NCBI RefSeq assembly: GCF_024169655.1
Contig: NZ_JALJWV010000001.1
Coordinates: forward strand, 191,001-255,000
Origin: Pseudomonas marginalis
GTDB lineage: Bacteria; Pseudomonadota; Gammaproteobacteria; Pseudomonadales; Pseudomonadaceae
Direction: 5' to 3'
DNA: 64,000 nt
This document shows, piece after piece, positions 34,965-43,567 of the stretch. A program made the position numbers and the translations under genes. A model generated the notes under the pieces. That model made no database searches. It had not been told where the DNA came from and worked only from the letters and a program-made list of their open reading frames with translations. How positions within the stretch are numbered: position 1 is the first letter of the stretch; every line of letters starts with the position of its first letter.

Positions 34965-35912
34965 CTAAGCACGCGTCGCCATGCGTTGGCCCGGTGTGTG
35001 GGGTGTCAGCTCGCCATGTTTTAGCCATGCCAGTGCAATCGGCCACAAGCGATCCTCATACTCGCTGCGAAAGAATGCGAAATGCCCGACCTGCGTTTCT
35101 CCAATATCACTAGGAGCGATGCGCAGGTGAGTGCGTTCGCTGCGGTCGAAGTAGTTCAGCAACCGCTCGATGGCCGGCACGGTGCCGAAGGGATCGTCGG
35201 TGATGCTGATCGCCAGCACCTGCGCCGTTACCCGAGCAAAGGCCAGTTCGCCCAAGGCGCGCGCGCTGGGGCGTGTTTCATAGCGGGGTGTTGGCGTACT
35301 CCAGTCCCGCACCACGCCGGCCGGCGTATCCTCCAGCCAGCCCAGGCGCTTGCCCGGGAAGTAGCCAAACAGCGCCGTTACCAGCGGCATCAGCACATGC
35401 CACTTGCCAACCATGCGCCAGCGCCCGCTCGCCGCGTAATCGCGCCAATAGGCGAATTGCGCGCCCACCGTCACCAGGCGCCGAATCACCGCCCCAGACG
35501 CCCCCATCCCCGCCGCACAGCCGCCAAAGCTGTGCCCGACCACATCGATCGGCTGCCCCGGGAACTCGCGCTGCGCCCGCTGCAATATCGCCTCGAAATC
35601 CAGGCTGCCCCAATCCGACCATGAGGCCTTGAAGCCTCGCAGCGAGCCGCAGCGGGACTCGCCGATGCCGCGATAGTCGTAGGTGATGACGTCGAAGCCG
35701 TTGGCGAACAGGTAGTCGGCAAAGCGTGAGTAGTGGCGACAGCGCACGGAGGTGGCGGCGTTGATGATGACGACCGGGCGCGTAGGGTCGGTTCGGATGT
35801 GACGCCAGATGAAGCCGCCAAGCGGGTAGCCGTCTGCGGCGGGTTCCCTGAAGGGGGTGTTTTGGTTGGATCGAGTTGCATGCGTTAGCGAAGAGGTATC
35901 ATTCAAATTCAT
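34965..35912 (-). CDS. Alpha/beta hydrolase family protein
   Basis: A 315-residue alpha/beta-fold hydrolase. It shows strand and loop PVVIINAATSVRCRHYSRFA, the DYRGIGES motif, the nucleophile elbow VVGHSFGG, a candidate acid around ISITDDPFG and a late histidine in VGHFAFF. This pattern is shared with serine-aminopeptidase/lysophospholipase-like hydrolases (Hydrolase_4). No signal peptide, so it is probably cytoplasmic. The substrate is unknown. No strong ribosome site precedes the ATG at 35912. Confidence 0.83.
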   Translation of the reverse strand: MNLNDTSSLTHATRSNQNTPFREPAADGYPLGGFIWRHIRTDPTRPVVIINAATSVRCRHYSRFADYLFANGFDVITYDYRGIGESRCGSLRGFKASWSDWGSLDFEAILQRAQREFPGQPIDVVGHSFGGCAAGMGASGAVIRRLVTVGAQFAYWRDYAASGRWRMVGKWHVLMPLVTALFGYFPGKRLGWLEDTPAGVVRDWSTPTPRYETRPSARALGELAFARVTAQVLAISITDDPFGTVPAIERLLNYFDRSERTHLRIAPSDIGETQVGHFAFFRSEYEDRLWPIALAWLKHGELTPHTPGQRMATRA

Positions 35913-36126
35913 CGTTTTTGGCCCGTGCCGATTTTTTTATTTTTGGTAACGGTTGGCCAGTTCGCCAGCACTTGTACTTCGTTCCGCTGACTCACTAATC
36001 TCTGGCGCTCGCAACGCCTACAACACCCGCGCACAGTAGCTTGTTCCGAAAAAACCACACATCTGAGAGAAACGACAGCCAACCATGGACAGATTAGACT
36101 GGCAGGCATCCATTACGGAGGTCTCT

Positions 36127-36318
36127 ATGAGCATTCCACGTTCTCCCATCGTTTCAGAGTTTGAAACAGAAGAGCAGGCTGCGAGCTACGACCTTTGGTT
36201 TCGTGCCAAGGTGCAGGCTTCAATTGACGATCCTCGTCCTAGTATTCCGCATGATCAGGCGATGGCTGAAGTCGAGAAGGTGCTGGAAGAGAGGCGCAAG
36301 GCTCGTGCTGCTCGTTAA
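36127..36318 (+). CDS. Antitoxin of RelB/StbD/ParD type
   Basis: A 63-residue protein starting at ATG 36127 with the ribosome site GGAGG 8 bases upstream. The N-terminal half (MSIPRSPIVSEFETEEQAAS) and the basic tail (EKVLEERRKARAAR) match small antitoxins paired with RelE/ParE toxins. The damaged toxin frame overlaps its last codons. The antitoxin itself is intact. Confidence 0.8.
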   Translation: MSIPRSPIVSEFETEEQAASYDLWFRAKVQASIDDPRPSIPHDQAMAEVEKVLEERRKARAAR

Positions 36319-36615
36319 ATGGCGACCTGAGGCAATTGTCGCCCTGATGAGATCATTGATTACATCGAGCAGTACAACCCTGTTGCCGCCGTCTCGCTGC
36401 ACCAAACTATTGTGGCGGCCACCGAGGGGTTGTCCCTGATGCCATACGGATTCAAGCACGGTCGCTTGTCTGGTACTCGGGAAATGGTTGTTCATCCAAA
36501 CTATCTGGTGGTCTATCGAGTGACGGAGCACGTTGAGATAGTGACGGTGTTACACACTCGCCAAGAATATCCCAGGGATGTGATCGGGCCACACCACTCG
36601 ACCTCACGCCAGTAG
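36305..36615 (+). pseudogene. RelE/ParE-family toxin broken by a one-base frameshift
   Basis: Translation from GTG 36305 gives VLLVKWRPEAIVAL up to about 36346. The matching continuation, DEIIDYIEQYNPVAAVSLHQ and then the conserved GLSLMPYGFKHGRLSGTREM and VHPNYLVVYRV, is in another frame starting at 36346 and ending at the stop 36613-36615. Loss of one base within or beside the CCC run at 36342-36344 explains the break. Together the two parts have the length (about 103 residues) and motifs of a ParE/RelE toxin. Either it is truly inactive or there is a base-calling error. Confidence 0.8.
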
Positions 36616-36656
36616 ATGCTTAGGCTTGCGTCTTTGCCATCGACGAGAGCGTCTTG

Positions 36657-37631
36657 ATGACCCGCGACACCCTCGAACACCACCAGATCCCCATCTACTT
36701 CGTCGCCGTCCTCCTGGCCGCCGCTTTCGGTCTGCTCGCGCCGTCATTGGCGCATGGTCTCGGCTTGCTGGTCACGCCGGCCATCGCGGTGCTGATGTAT
36801 GCGATGTTCCTGCAAATCCCGTTTCTGGCGCTGCGCCAAGGCGTGGGCAACCAGCGTTTCCTGGCGGCTTTGCTGCTGGCCAATTTCATCCTCGTGCCCT
36901 TGCTGGTGTGGCTACTGACGCGTGGCCTGGTGGAGCGCCCGGCCTTGCTGGTGGGCGCGTTGCTGGTGTTGCTGACGCCGTGCATCGACTACGTGGTGGT
37001 GTTTACCCATATCGGCAAGGGCGATTCGCGCTTGATGCTGGCCGCGACGCCGGTGCTGTTGTTGCTGCAGTTGGTGTTGTTGCCGGTGTACCTGGGTTTG
37101 ATCCTGGGTGCGCAGTCCGCGGTGGTGGTGGAGGTGTGGCCGTTTGTCGAGGCGTTCCTGTTGTTGATCGTGGTGCCGATGGTGCTGGCGGTGAGCACCA
37201 CGTCGCTGGCGCGGCGATCCCCGGTCGTCAACGCTTGGAACAGTGCCTGGGCCTGGTTGCCGGTGCCGGCGATGGCAGCGGTGCTGTTTGTGGTGGTCGG
37301 CTCGCAAATCACCTCGGTGGTGCGCGATATCGGCCTGCTGCTGCCGGTGATTCCGGTCTACGTCGGCTTCGTGCTGCTGGCGCCATTGATGGGGATGTTC
37401 GCCGCGCGGCTGTTCGCGCTGCCGGCGGTCACGGCGCGCGCGGTAACGTTCAGCGCGTCGACGCGTAACTCGCTGGTGGTGTTGCCCCTGGCGCTGGCGT
37501 TGCCCGAAGGCGTGCGCGGGTTGGCGGCGACGGCGGTGATCCTGCAAACCCTGGTCGAGTTGATTGGCGAGTTGATCTACGTTCGCCTGATCCCCGCGCT
37601 GGTGTGGCGCGCAGATCGGCCAGAAGCATGA
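36657..37631 (+). CDS. SBF/ACR3-type membrane transporter, possibly arsenite efflux
   Basis: A 324-residue, almost wholly hydrophobic protein with about ten membrane segments. LVLLTPCIDYVVVFTHIGKG resembles the conserved cysteine region of ACR3 arsenite permeases, and SASTRNSLVVLPLALALPEG the second conserved block of the bile-acid/arsenite (SBF) family. The start ATG 36657 is used rather than the TTG just before it. No arsR or arsC is next to it, so arsenite as substrate is only a family-based guess. Confidence 0.75.
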   Translation: MTRDTLEHHQIPIYFVAVLLAAAFGLLAPSLAHGLGLLVTPAIAVLMYAMFLQIPFLALRQGVGNQRFLAALLLANFILVPLLVWLLTRGLVERPALLVGALLVLLTPCIDYVVVFTHIGKGDSRLMLAATPVLLLLQLVLLPVYLGLILGAQSAVVVEVWPFVEAFLLLIVVPMVLAVSTTSLARRSPVVNAWNSAWAWLPVPAMAAVLFVVVGSQITSVVRDIGLLLPVIPVYVGFVLLAPLMGMFAARLFALPAVTARAVTFSASTRNSLVVLPLALALPEGVRGLAATAVILQTLVELIGELIYVRLIPALVWRADRPEA

Positions 37632-37709
37632 ATGTTCAGGTCTGTTCAGGCGCTATTTGGGATGCGTTCGGCACCATAAGCCGCCGCTCCCCACCTGACA
37701 GGACAACCG

Positions 37710-39317
37710 ATGGATCACCGCAACCGTTTTCGCCTGGAGTCCCTGGGCATTTTTCTGATTGCTTTGTTGCTGTTCACCTTGGGGATCTGGGATCAGCAAC
37801 CCCAAGGGTTTGACGGACGCTGGGCGCTGTTCCTGCAGGAAATGTTTCGTCATGGGGCGAGTCTTTTTCCGACCACCTACGGCCAGCCTTACGCGGACTA
37901 TCCCGGTACCGCGACGTTCTTCAGTTTTGTATTCGCCCGGTGGTTCGGCGCGCCCAACCACCTGGCGAATATCCTGCCCACCGCGCTGGCCTCTGCCGGA
38001 GTGGTGGCGCTGATCTATCGCTTGCTGGCCCCGTCCAGTCGCGCCTGGGCGCTGCTGACGGTGTTGCTGACCTTGCTCACCACCCAGTTGCTCGAAAAGT
38101 CGCGCTCGGTGTGCCTGGATCAGATGGTGGCGCTGTTATGCGTCGGCAGTTTCTACCTGCTGCACAGTGGCGAACGCCTTGGCTCGCGCCTGCGGCGGCT
38201 GGCGGTGTTCCCGCTGTTCATCCTGGGCTTTGCGATTCGCGGGCCGTTGGGCTTGATCGAAGTCTGCGGTGTGGTCTGCGTGTATTGGGCGTTGGGCCGC
38301 CCGGGAGAGCGGGTCAAGCAAGTGCTGATCCACGGCGTGCTCGGGTTGCTGCTGTTGGCGTGTTGCTGGTGGCTGCTGATGCAGTTGGCACGGATCAGTG
38401 GGGGGCAGGCCTTTGCCGATGAAGTGTTCAAGATGCAAGTCGGTGGGCGCCTCGATGAAATCGGCGAACCGTTCTATTTCTACTTCCAGCTGAGTCTGTA
38501 CCGTTACTTCCCCGTGGTGCCCCTGGCGTTGGCGAGCATGGTTGCGCTGCGGCATCGCTGGTCGGAACGCTGGGGCAACGACGACGTGCAGCTGGTCGCA
38601 CGGCTCGGCGCCTGCGGCTTGATGATTCTGCTCGGGCTGTCGGTGCCGCACTTCAAGCGCGCTTATTACATCCTGCCCATGGTGCCGATGTTTGCCGCTG
38701 TTGCCGCCTATGGGCTGCTCCACGCGCAGAACTGGCTCGTCGGGGTGCGTCGCTGTTACACGTGGCTCGTCGCAGCGCTGCCGGCATTGTGCGTGGTTGT
38801 CGTCTTTGTGTGTCGGCACGGGTGGCAAAAGCACGGTTACTGGCCGGACGTTTCGTTACCGTTGCTGATCGGCGTGTGGGTGATCCTGCAGGTGGCGGCA
38901 TTGATCGCCTGGCGTCGCGCGGGGCGCTTGGTGTGGCTCAGCGCGATCGCATTGGCGGCGCAGTGGTTGTTGCTGGTGACGGTGGTGGAGCCGGCCAAGG
39001 ACCTGCAGTTCGACACCCGGAAATTTGTCAGTCAGGTGGAAGCGCTTCGCGCAGACGACCCGGGACCGTTGGTGTTTGTCGACCTTGCCCGAGACACCTG
39101 GGCGGTACGCTACATGATGAACCTGGATCACGACGAGCAGCCGCTGTTTATCGGGCGCAACCAACTGGATCAGTTGGACGCACTGCCGCGGCCGTCTTGG
39201 GTGATCGTGGCGCGCAAGGAAACCGAGCAGTTGAAGGGGACTCCAGTGGAGCATCTGGAACCGATGTTCAACGGACGACTGAACGACAATCCGTTGTTGG
39301 TGTTTTTGCTCAAGTAG
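37710..39317 (+). CDS. Glycosyltransferase family 39 (ArnT/PMT-like) membrane protein
   Basis: 535 residues with about 11-12 membrane helices. The N-terminal loop after helix 1 contains the acidic/aromatic pattern of GT39 enzymes (QQPQGFDGRWALFLQEM), and the C-terminal 100 residues form a soluble part (LVFVDLARDTWAVRYMMNLD). Enzymes of this family transfer sugars from lipid-linked donors on the periplasmic side, as in lipid A or protein glycosylation. Donor and acceptor are unknown. A GGACAAC ribosome site precedes ATG 37710. The terminator at 39392 follows. Confidence 0.83.
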   Translation: MDHRNRFRLESLGIFLIALLLFTLGIWDQQPQGFDGRWALFLQEMFRHGASLFPTTYGQPYADYPGTATFFSFVFARWFGAPNHLANILPTALASAGVVALIYRLLAPSSRAWALLTVLLTLLTTQLLEKSRSVCLDQMVALLCVGSFYLLHSGERLGSRLRRLAVFPLFILGFAIRGPLGLIEVCGVVCVYWALGRPGERVKQVLIHGVLGLLLLACCWWLLMQLARISGGQAFADEVFKMQVGGRLDEIGEPFYFYFQLSLYRYFPVVPLALASMVALRHRWSERWGNDDVQLVARLGACGLMILLGLSVPHFKRAYYILPMVPMFAAVAAYGLLHAQNWLVGVRRCYTWLVAALPALCVVVVFVCRHGWQKHGYWPDVSLPLLIGVWVILQVAALIAWRRAGRLVWLSAIALAAQWLLLVTVVEPAKDLQFDTRKFVSQVEALRADDPGPLVFVDLARDTWAVRYMMNLDHDEQPLFIGRNQLDQLDALPRPSWVIVARKETEQLKGTPVEHLEPMFNGRLNDNPLLVFLLK

Positions 39318-39391
39318 ACGGCGCGAGGCGGGTATTGCGTGCTGGGGCGGCGGGGAGCCGCCCCGGTTTGAATCGGTAAAACGAAGACAAC

Positions 39392-39418
39392 AAAAAGCCC
39401 GCGCTAGGCGGGCTTTTT
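39392..39418. terminator. Rho-independent terminator
   Basis: AAAAAGCCCGC (39392-39402) pairs perfectly with GCGGGCTTTTT (39408-39418) around a 5-base loop. It ends the GT39 transcript. On the minus strand it was probably the native terminator of tRNA-Phe before the island inserted. Confidence 0.85.
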
Positions 39419-39459
39419 GTGTGCTTCAGATGATAGTTGCACCACCTGAAACTTAATAG

Positions 39460-39489
39460 TGGTGCCCAGAGACGGAATCGAACCGCCGA
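39460..39489 (-). repeat. attL: 30-bp remnant of the tRNA-Phe 3' end
   Basis: TGGTGCCCAGAGACGGAATC then GAACCGCCGA, identical to 49472-49501. Downstream sequence cannot fold as a tRNA, so this is an attachment-site scar and not a gene. Confidence 0.92.
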
Positions 39490-39881
39490 TACACCATTTC
39501 ATATCCGAACCGCTTGAAACCACGGGCTAAAGCTGCGCGATAGTGGCGTCATTGTACGACTTCTTTGTACGGATTGACCTGCCTATTTTTGGCTGGAAAA
39601 TATGAGCTGGCTTGTATTAGTAATGAGTCGGCCTTCCAGCCCTCGTTGGGGGGGGGCATGGAATCGACGGCCTAAACTCAAGGATGACGTCACGTCGCTA
39701 TACAGCACACTCCAAATCCTACCGGAGTCGGTTGTCTACATATCCATCCCGGTCACCGTATGGGCATTGTGCTTTGCGTACCGGCACTTCACCTTCGATC
39801 CCGATAAAGGAAGTATTCAGTGATGCGTTGGGCTACTGTTACTTGCGTAAAATACACTGACGCACATTTTCAAGGATTGAA
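39490..39881. other. Island left end: arm-type repeats and a doubtful small ORF
   Basis: ATTGTACG (39551-39558) and TTTGTACG (39564-39571) mirror a pair beside the integrase and are likely integrase arm sites. A 73-codon frame at 39602-39823 includes one membrane-like stretch (SVVYISIPVTVWALCFAY) but contains a run of nine G at 39648-39656 and lacks a good start. It may be a gene fragment. Confidence 0.5.
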
Positions 39882-40439
39882 ATGAAAGCCACATTGCTTC
39901 TGTTATCCGCCTTAGTCCTGCTCTACGGCTGCGCCACGCCGCTCACCTCCGACATGTCTAGCCCCTCAATTGCCGACACCAAAACTGTGGTGTTCGGCGG
40001 CAAAACGTTCGTCCTGAAATTCCAAAAGCCGGGCTTGTGGGAGTATTTCCCAGCAGAGGAAAGCATCGATGCCTGGAATGAAATGGTGGACTTTACCGTC
40101 GTACCTCGCGAGATGAACCGCTTCAAACCCCTCGACCTCGCCAAACGCGCCATCCAGCTTCATCAGCAGGAAAATCCGAACATGCCGGCAGTCCTGCTGA
40201 CCGACAATAGAACCGGGATCGATTACGCGATGATGTTTTATCCCAGTTCACTGCGTAAAGACGGGCAATTTTCGGAGATCAGCTATTTCAAGTATTACAA
40301 GGATGGCGCCACCGGCCAGACCATCATCTTTCACTTCGCCAGGAATATTCCAAAACCGAGCAACCCCTCTGACAGCGCAGCAGAGATAGGCCAGGAGATA
40401 CCGCCGCTGATGGAAGTATTCCCGCTATACCGGCCGTAA
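39882..40439 (+). CDS. Predicted outer-membrane or periplasmic lipoprotein, function unknown
   Basis: 185 residues starting MKATLLLLSALVLLYGCATP, with a clear lipobox (LLYGC) so the mature N-terminal Cys at 17 should be lipidated. The mature part is mixed alpha/beta (TVVFGGKTFVLKFQKPGLWE, later FSEISYFKYYKDG). I do not recognise a family. AAGGA lies 8 bases before the ATG. It is located between attL and the SRP RNA gene. Confidence 0.75.
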   Translation: MKATLLLLSALVLLYGCATPLTSDMSSPSIADTKTVVFGGKTFVLKFQKPGLWEYFPAEESIDAWNEMVDFTVVPREMNRFKPLDLAKRAIQLHQQENPNMPAVLLTDNRTGIDYAMMFYPSSLRKDGQFSEISYFKYYKDGATGQTIIFHFARNIPKPSNPSDSAAEIGQEIPPLMEVFPLYRP

Positions 40440-40542
40440 TACCGCTGAGCGGACAGCACGAATCTATTCGAAGGCGGTGATTGTCATCATAGCGTCTATA
40501 AGATTTGGATTTTGAAGGGGGTTGCAGGAAGAGCGATCTGGA

Positions 40543-40653
40543 GGTACTCCCACCAGCCACACCCCGGCACACAATGTTCCCGCTGTGGCTGCTGCCTTCC
40601 GGCTCTGACCAGGTTCACGGGTAATCGTTGCGGGGGGACCGATGGGGGTCACC
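40543..40653 (-). ncRNA. ffs: 4.5S signal recognition particle RNA
   Basis: On the minus strand the sequence contains the SRP RNA core CCGGAAGGCAGCAGCC, preceded by ACCTGGTCAGAG and followed by GTGTGCCGGGGTGTGGCTGG, closely matching the E. coli 4.5S tip and stem. The ends (GGTGACCCCC and GGGAGTACC) pair to close the hairpin, giving about 111 nt. Ends are approximate. A TACAAT -10-like box lies at 40729-40734 on the minus strand. It binds Ffh to target membrane proteins. Its place inside the island is odd. Confidence 0.9.
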
Positions 40654-40764
40654 ATAACGACGCTCGCCTGGGGCTTCCAGAGGAGCATCGCACGATTCTT
40701 CACCATCACGCAGATGTGAATTTGTGGGCATTGTACCGCCAGTACAGCGGCCCTGAGCAAGTCA

Positions 40765-40800
40765 TTTGTACCACCATTTCGCCCCTCTTTTGTACCACCA
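40765..40800 (+). repeat. Two direct TTTGTACCACCA repeats upstream of ffs
   Basis: Copies are at 40765-40776 and 40789-40800, 24 bp apart; a related TTGTACCGCC is at 40731. They resemble the TTGTACG repeats at both island ends and could be arm-type sites of a second or older integrase. Confidence 0.55.
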
Positions 40801-40981
40801 CGACTAGCGAAGCGCACAACCTAGCCCCTGCCCTTAGGAATTGAGAATTTGAAAACTCACGAAATAGCCTGCTAGCAACTCTGCAGATTCAAATCAGAAT
40901 TTACGATTGCCCACTTCCCACCGAGATGGCACTAGCTTATTCTCCAAAAACGCGCCAAAAAATCGTTAATTCCGATTCTAA

Positions 40982-43567
40982 ATGGATTTTAAAATGAACG
41001 ACCTACCGCAGACGGTACTATCAAGCCAGCTTTACAGCAACCTATCAAGCGACCAAGAGCTAATAACTTCACTTATAAGCATGAGAAAGGTCGCAGAGAG
41101 CTTAGCCTCAACTATTTCAACAAGTGTTCCATGCTTCACAGACCATTCAATAAAACACATGGACGCACTATGGCTAATTACCGATCAAGTTTTAACATCG
41201 ACAGAAATAGCTCAGCTTTCTACCGGTGAAGCCTTTTTGCTAGCTACCTCTTTTTACCTTCACGATTTGGGCATGGCGTATGCAGCCACCGAAGAAGGTA
41301 GAGCGATATGTATTGAATCAGGCCATTACAAGGCATTTATGTCTTCTTTTACTCCGGAAAACCGAGCAAAAGACGAGATAAAAGCTCAAGCACTAGCATA
41401 TACCGTAAGAAAAATACACGCCCCCGCAGCACATGAACTCGCAACCAATAAAATACCGGGATCAGAATACTATCTATTTGAATCAAAAACATTAAGAGAC
41501 TCTTGGGGTGCAACCTGTGGTCAAATTTCTGCCAGTCATCATTGGAGCATTGAAAGGCTTGATATAGAATTAGGTAAAACTGGAACAGTGCCTCTCCCAG
41601 GAGGAAGGAGTGGTGACTTAGGATATGTGGCCTCAATCCTTAGAATCGTAGACTACGCCCATATAAATAGAGAACGAGCCCCATCAATAGAAAGAGCTTT
41701 TAAACAGCCTCTACCAGAGGACAGTTTACTACACTGGCTTGCTCAAGAACAAGTTGACGGCCCATTCAGAGATGGCCACGAACTCACCTATCGGTCAGCT
41801 GTCGGTATATCAAATGTTGACTCATGGTGGCTCTATTATGAAATGCTCTCTGGACTTGATGCTGAGATAAGGGCAGTTCAACGATACCTCAAAAAGCGCC
41901 CTCACAGCATCAACCGCTTTAGCCTTCAAGGAGTTTTAGGGGCGGCATCCCCAGAAGAGACATCTACATATATCAAACCGAACGGCTTCATGCCTATAGA
42001 GGTCAACCTCAAAACTGGATCTATAGACAGATTAGTCAAGCTATTAGCGGGTGAGTCGCTATATGGAAACGATCCAATGGCGGCTATCAGAGAACTACTA
42101 CAAAATGCGAACGATGCTGTGCGCCTCAAATTTCACACGGCGGCAGACGAGTATGATGCACAGGTTGAAAAACTCCCCATCAAAGTAGAGCTATTCGAAA
42201 ATGCAGAGGGTCATTTTTTAAGCGTTTCAGATTTCGGCGTAGGAATGACAAAAAGGATAATGACCGACTATCTAATTTCTATAGCATCAAACTACTGGGA
42301 CTCTCAATTTCATTACGATTATCCTGACGCCTTAGAAAAAGGATTCCTTCAGGCAGGGAAATTCGGAATAGGTTTCCTTTCCGTGTTCATGCTTGGAGAT
42401 GAGATTGAAGTCACATCCAACAAGGCTGGCGGCGAAAAAACTCTCCTGAAGCTTCACGGCGTAGGCAGGAGAGGAGAGATTACGAATTCTAGTCTTACTG
42501 CAAAAAGCGGCACCACCGTAAAGATAAAACTAAAAACAACCATAGTTGAAAAGCTCAATTCAATACAGCGCAGAGTAAGCTCATACGCACCAATGCTAAA
42601 GACCCCTATAAAAACAATCACCAAAGACTTAGAACATTTATTGGAGCCCGGATGGCTTTTTAAACTTGATCCAGAAAGCTTTAAAAAAACGATATTGCAA
42701 ATCACAGCCGATCTTGGCCGACACAACTCCGAAGCTTATTACCCACACCGGAGACATACAAGTTCTCAACTAAACGACATATGGGAAAGTTCCCCACCAG
42801 AATATGTAAGTGAGAAAGCTAGATTAGTAGCTGGGGCGGAAGGTATCTGTGTTATTTGCTTAAAAGGGCTTTCACTACAGGTAGCCTACACACCTGGCTT
42901 TATAGGAATAGTTGAGCTCGACGACGTAACACCTGACGTTAGTCGCCGCCAAGCCTTAGACATAGATCTATCGGGTATTTTAAAAGCTGCACAAAACACA
43001 ATCATGGATCAGCTTATTAAAAGCTTAGAAAAATACACATCCAATCGACTAATCCTAAACAACTTATCACTTATCTCTAGTTCCATAAAAACTTACGGAG
43101 ATCAAATACTCCTTAACTCAAAAATAAACTGGCTAAGCAGAATAATTCTTCCGGGCGATATATCGCTTTGTAGCACGCAAATGCTATTTGAGACATTGAA
43201 GGCCAACGACACCGTTTTCATTGCGTTCGATGCCAACCCGTGGGAAGCAATGAAATTATGGACAAGTAAGACTCAGAGCGTTGATGGAGAGGCAGCCTTC
43301 ACACTATCTAACATTGGGGATGGACCAGGTTATAGGCGAGAAATAGAATACATGAGAGGTACTCTTTCAGAGTGCTGGAAAAATTTCTCAGAAAATACAA
43401 TTTTTTATTTTCTGATAAAATGCATTTCATTCGCGTGGAACGTTAAACCTTCCGACCTTGCTAAGCAACATGACTGGAGACACGAAGGATCCACCGTATA
43501 CGGAAGACTTACAAAAAACAAAGCTGAAAAGCCATTATACATTGACGAGCCCAGACAGCCCCACTAA
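40982..43567 (+). CDS. HD-domain plus Hsp90-like (GHKL) ATPase protein, candidate defence gene
   Basis: 861 residues. The N-terminal HD phosphohydrolase-like domain shows H55 and H59 (DHSIKHMDAL), the H94-D95 pair (FYLHDLGMAY) and D224 (LRIVDYAHINR). The C-terminal half is an Hsp90/sacsin-type GHKL ATPase with the N-box ELLQNANDAV (371-380), G1 box SDFGVGMT (416-423) and G2 box GKFGIGF (459-465). About 400 further residues follow without a recognised domain. The HD part could hydrolyse a nucleotide while the ATPase senses or remodels. The DNA is strikingly AT-rich, codon use differs from the host, and it sits alone on an integrated island, all signs of transfer. A second in-frame ATG at 40994 could be the start. 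Function is not established; a phage-defence or stress role is inference. Confidence 0.85.
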   Translation: MDFKMNDLPQTVLSSQLYSNLSSDQELITSLISMRKVAESLASTISTSVPCFTDHSIKHMDALWLITDQVLTSTEIAQLSTGEAFLLATSFYLHDLGMAYAATEEGRAICIESGHYKAFMSSFTPENRAKDEIKAQALAYTVRKIHAPAAHELATNKIPGSEYYLFESKTLRDSWGATCGQISASHHWSIERLDIELGKTGTVPLPGGRSGDLGYVASILRIVDYAHINRERAPSIERAFKQPLPEDSLLHWLAQEQVDGPFRDGHELTYRSAVGISNVDSWWLYYEMLSGLDAEIRAVQRYLKKRPHSINRFSLQGVLGAASPEETSTYIKPNGFMPIEVNLKTGSIDRLVKLLAGESLYGNDPMAAIRELLQNANDAVRLKFHTAADEYDAQVEKLPIKVELFENAEGHFLSVSDFGVGMTKRIMTDYLISIASNYWDSQFHYDYPDALEKGFLQAGKFGIGFLSVFMLGDEIEVTSNKAGGEKTLLKLHGVGRRGEITNSSLTAKSGTTVKIKLKTTIVEKLNSIQRRVSSYAPMLKTPIKTITKDLEHLLEPGWLFKLDPESFKKTILQITADLGRHNSEAYYPHRRHTSSQLNDIWESSPPEYVSEKARLVAGAEGICVICLKGLSLQVAYTPGFIGIVELDDVTPDVSRRQALDIDLSGILKAAQNTIMDQLIKSLEKYTSNRLILNNLSLISSSIKTYGDQILLNSKINWLSRIILPGDISLCSTQMLFETLKANDTVFIAFDANPWEAMKLWTSKTQSVDGEAAFTLSNIGDGPGYRREIEYMRGTLSECWKNFSENTIFYFLIKCISFAWNVKPSDLAKQHDWRHEGSTVYGRLTKNKAEKPLYIDEPRQPH

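Noticed and set aside
39460..39489. A possible second tRNA-Phe gene
   Set aside because: Only the 3' 30 bases match; the rest cannot form the anticodon or D arms. It is an att scar.
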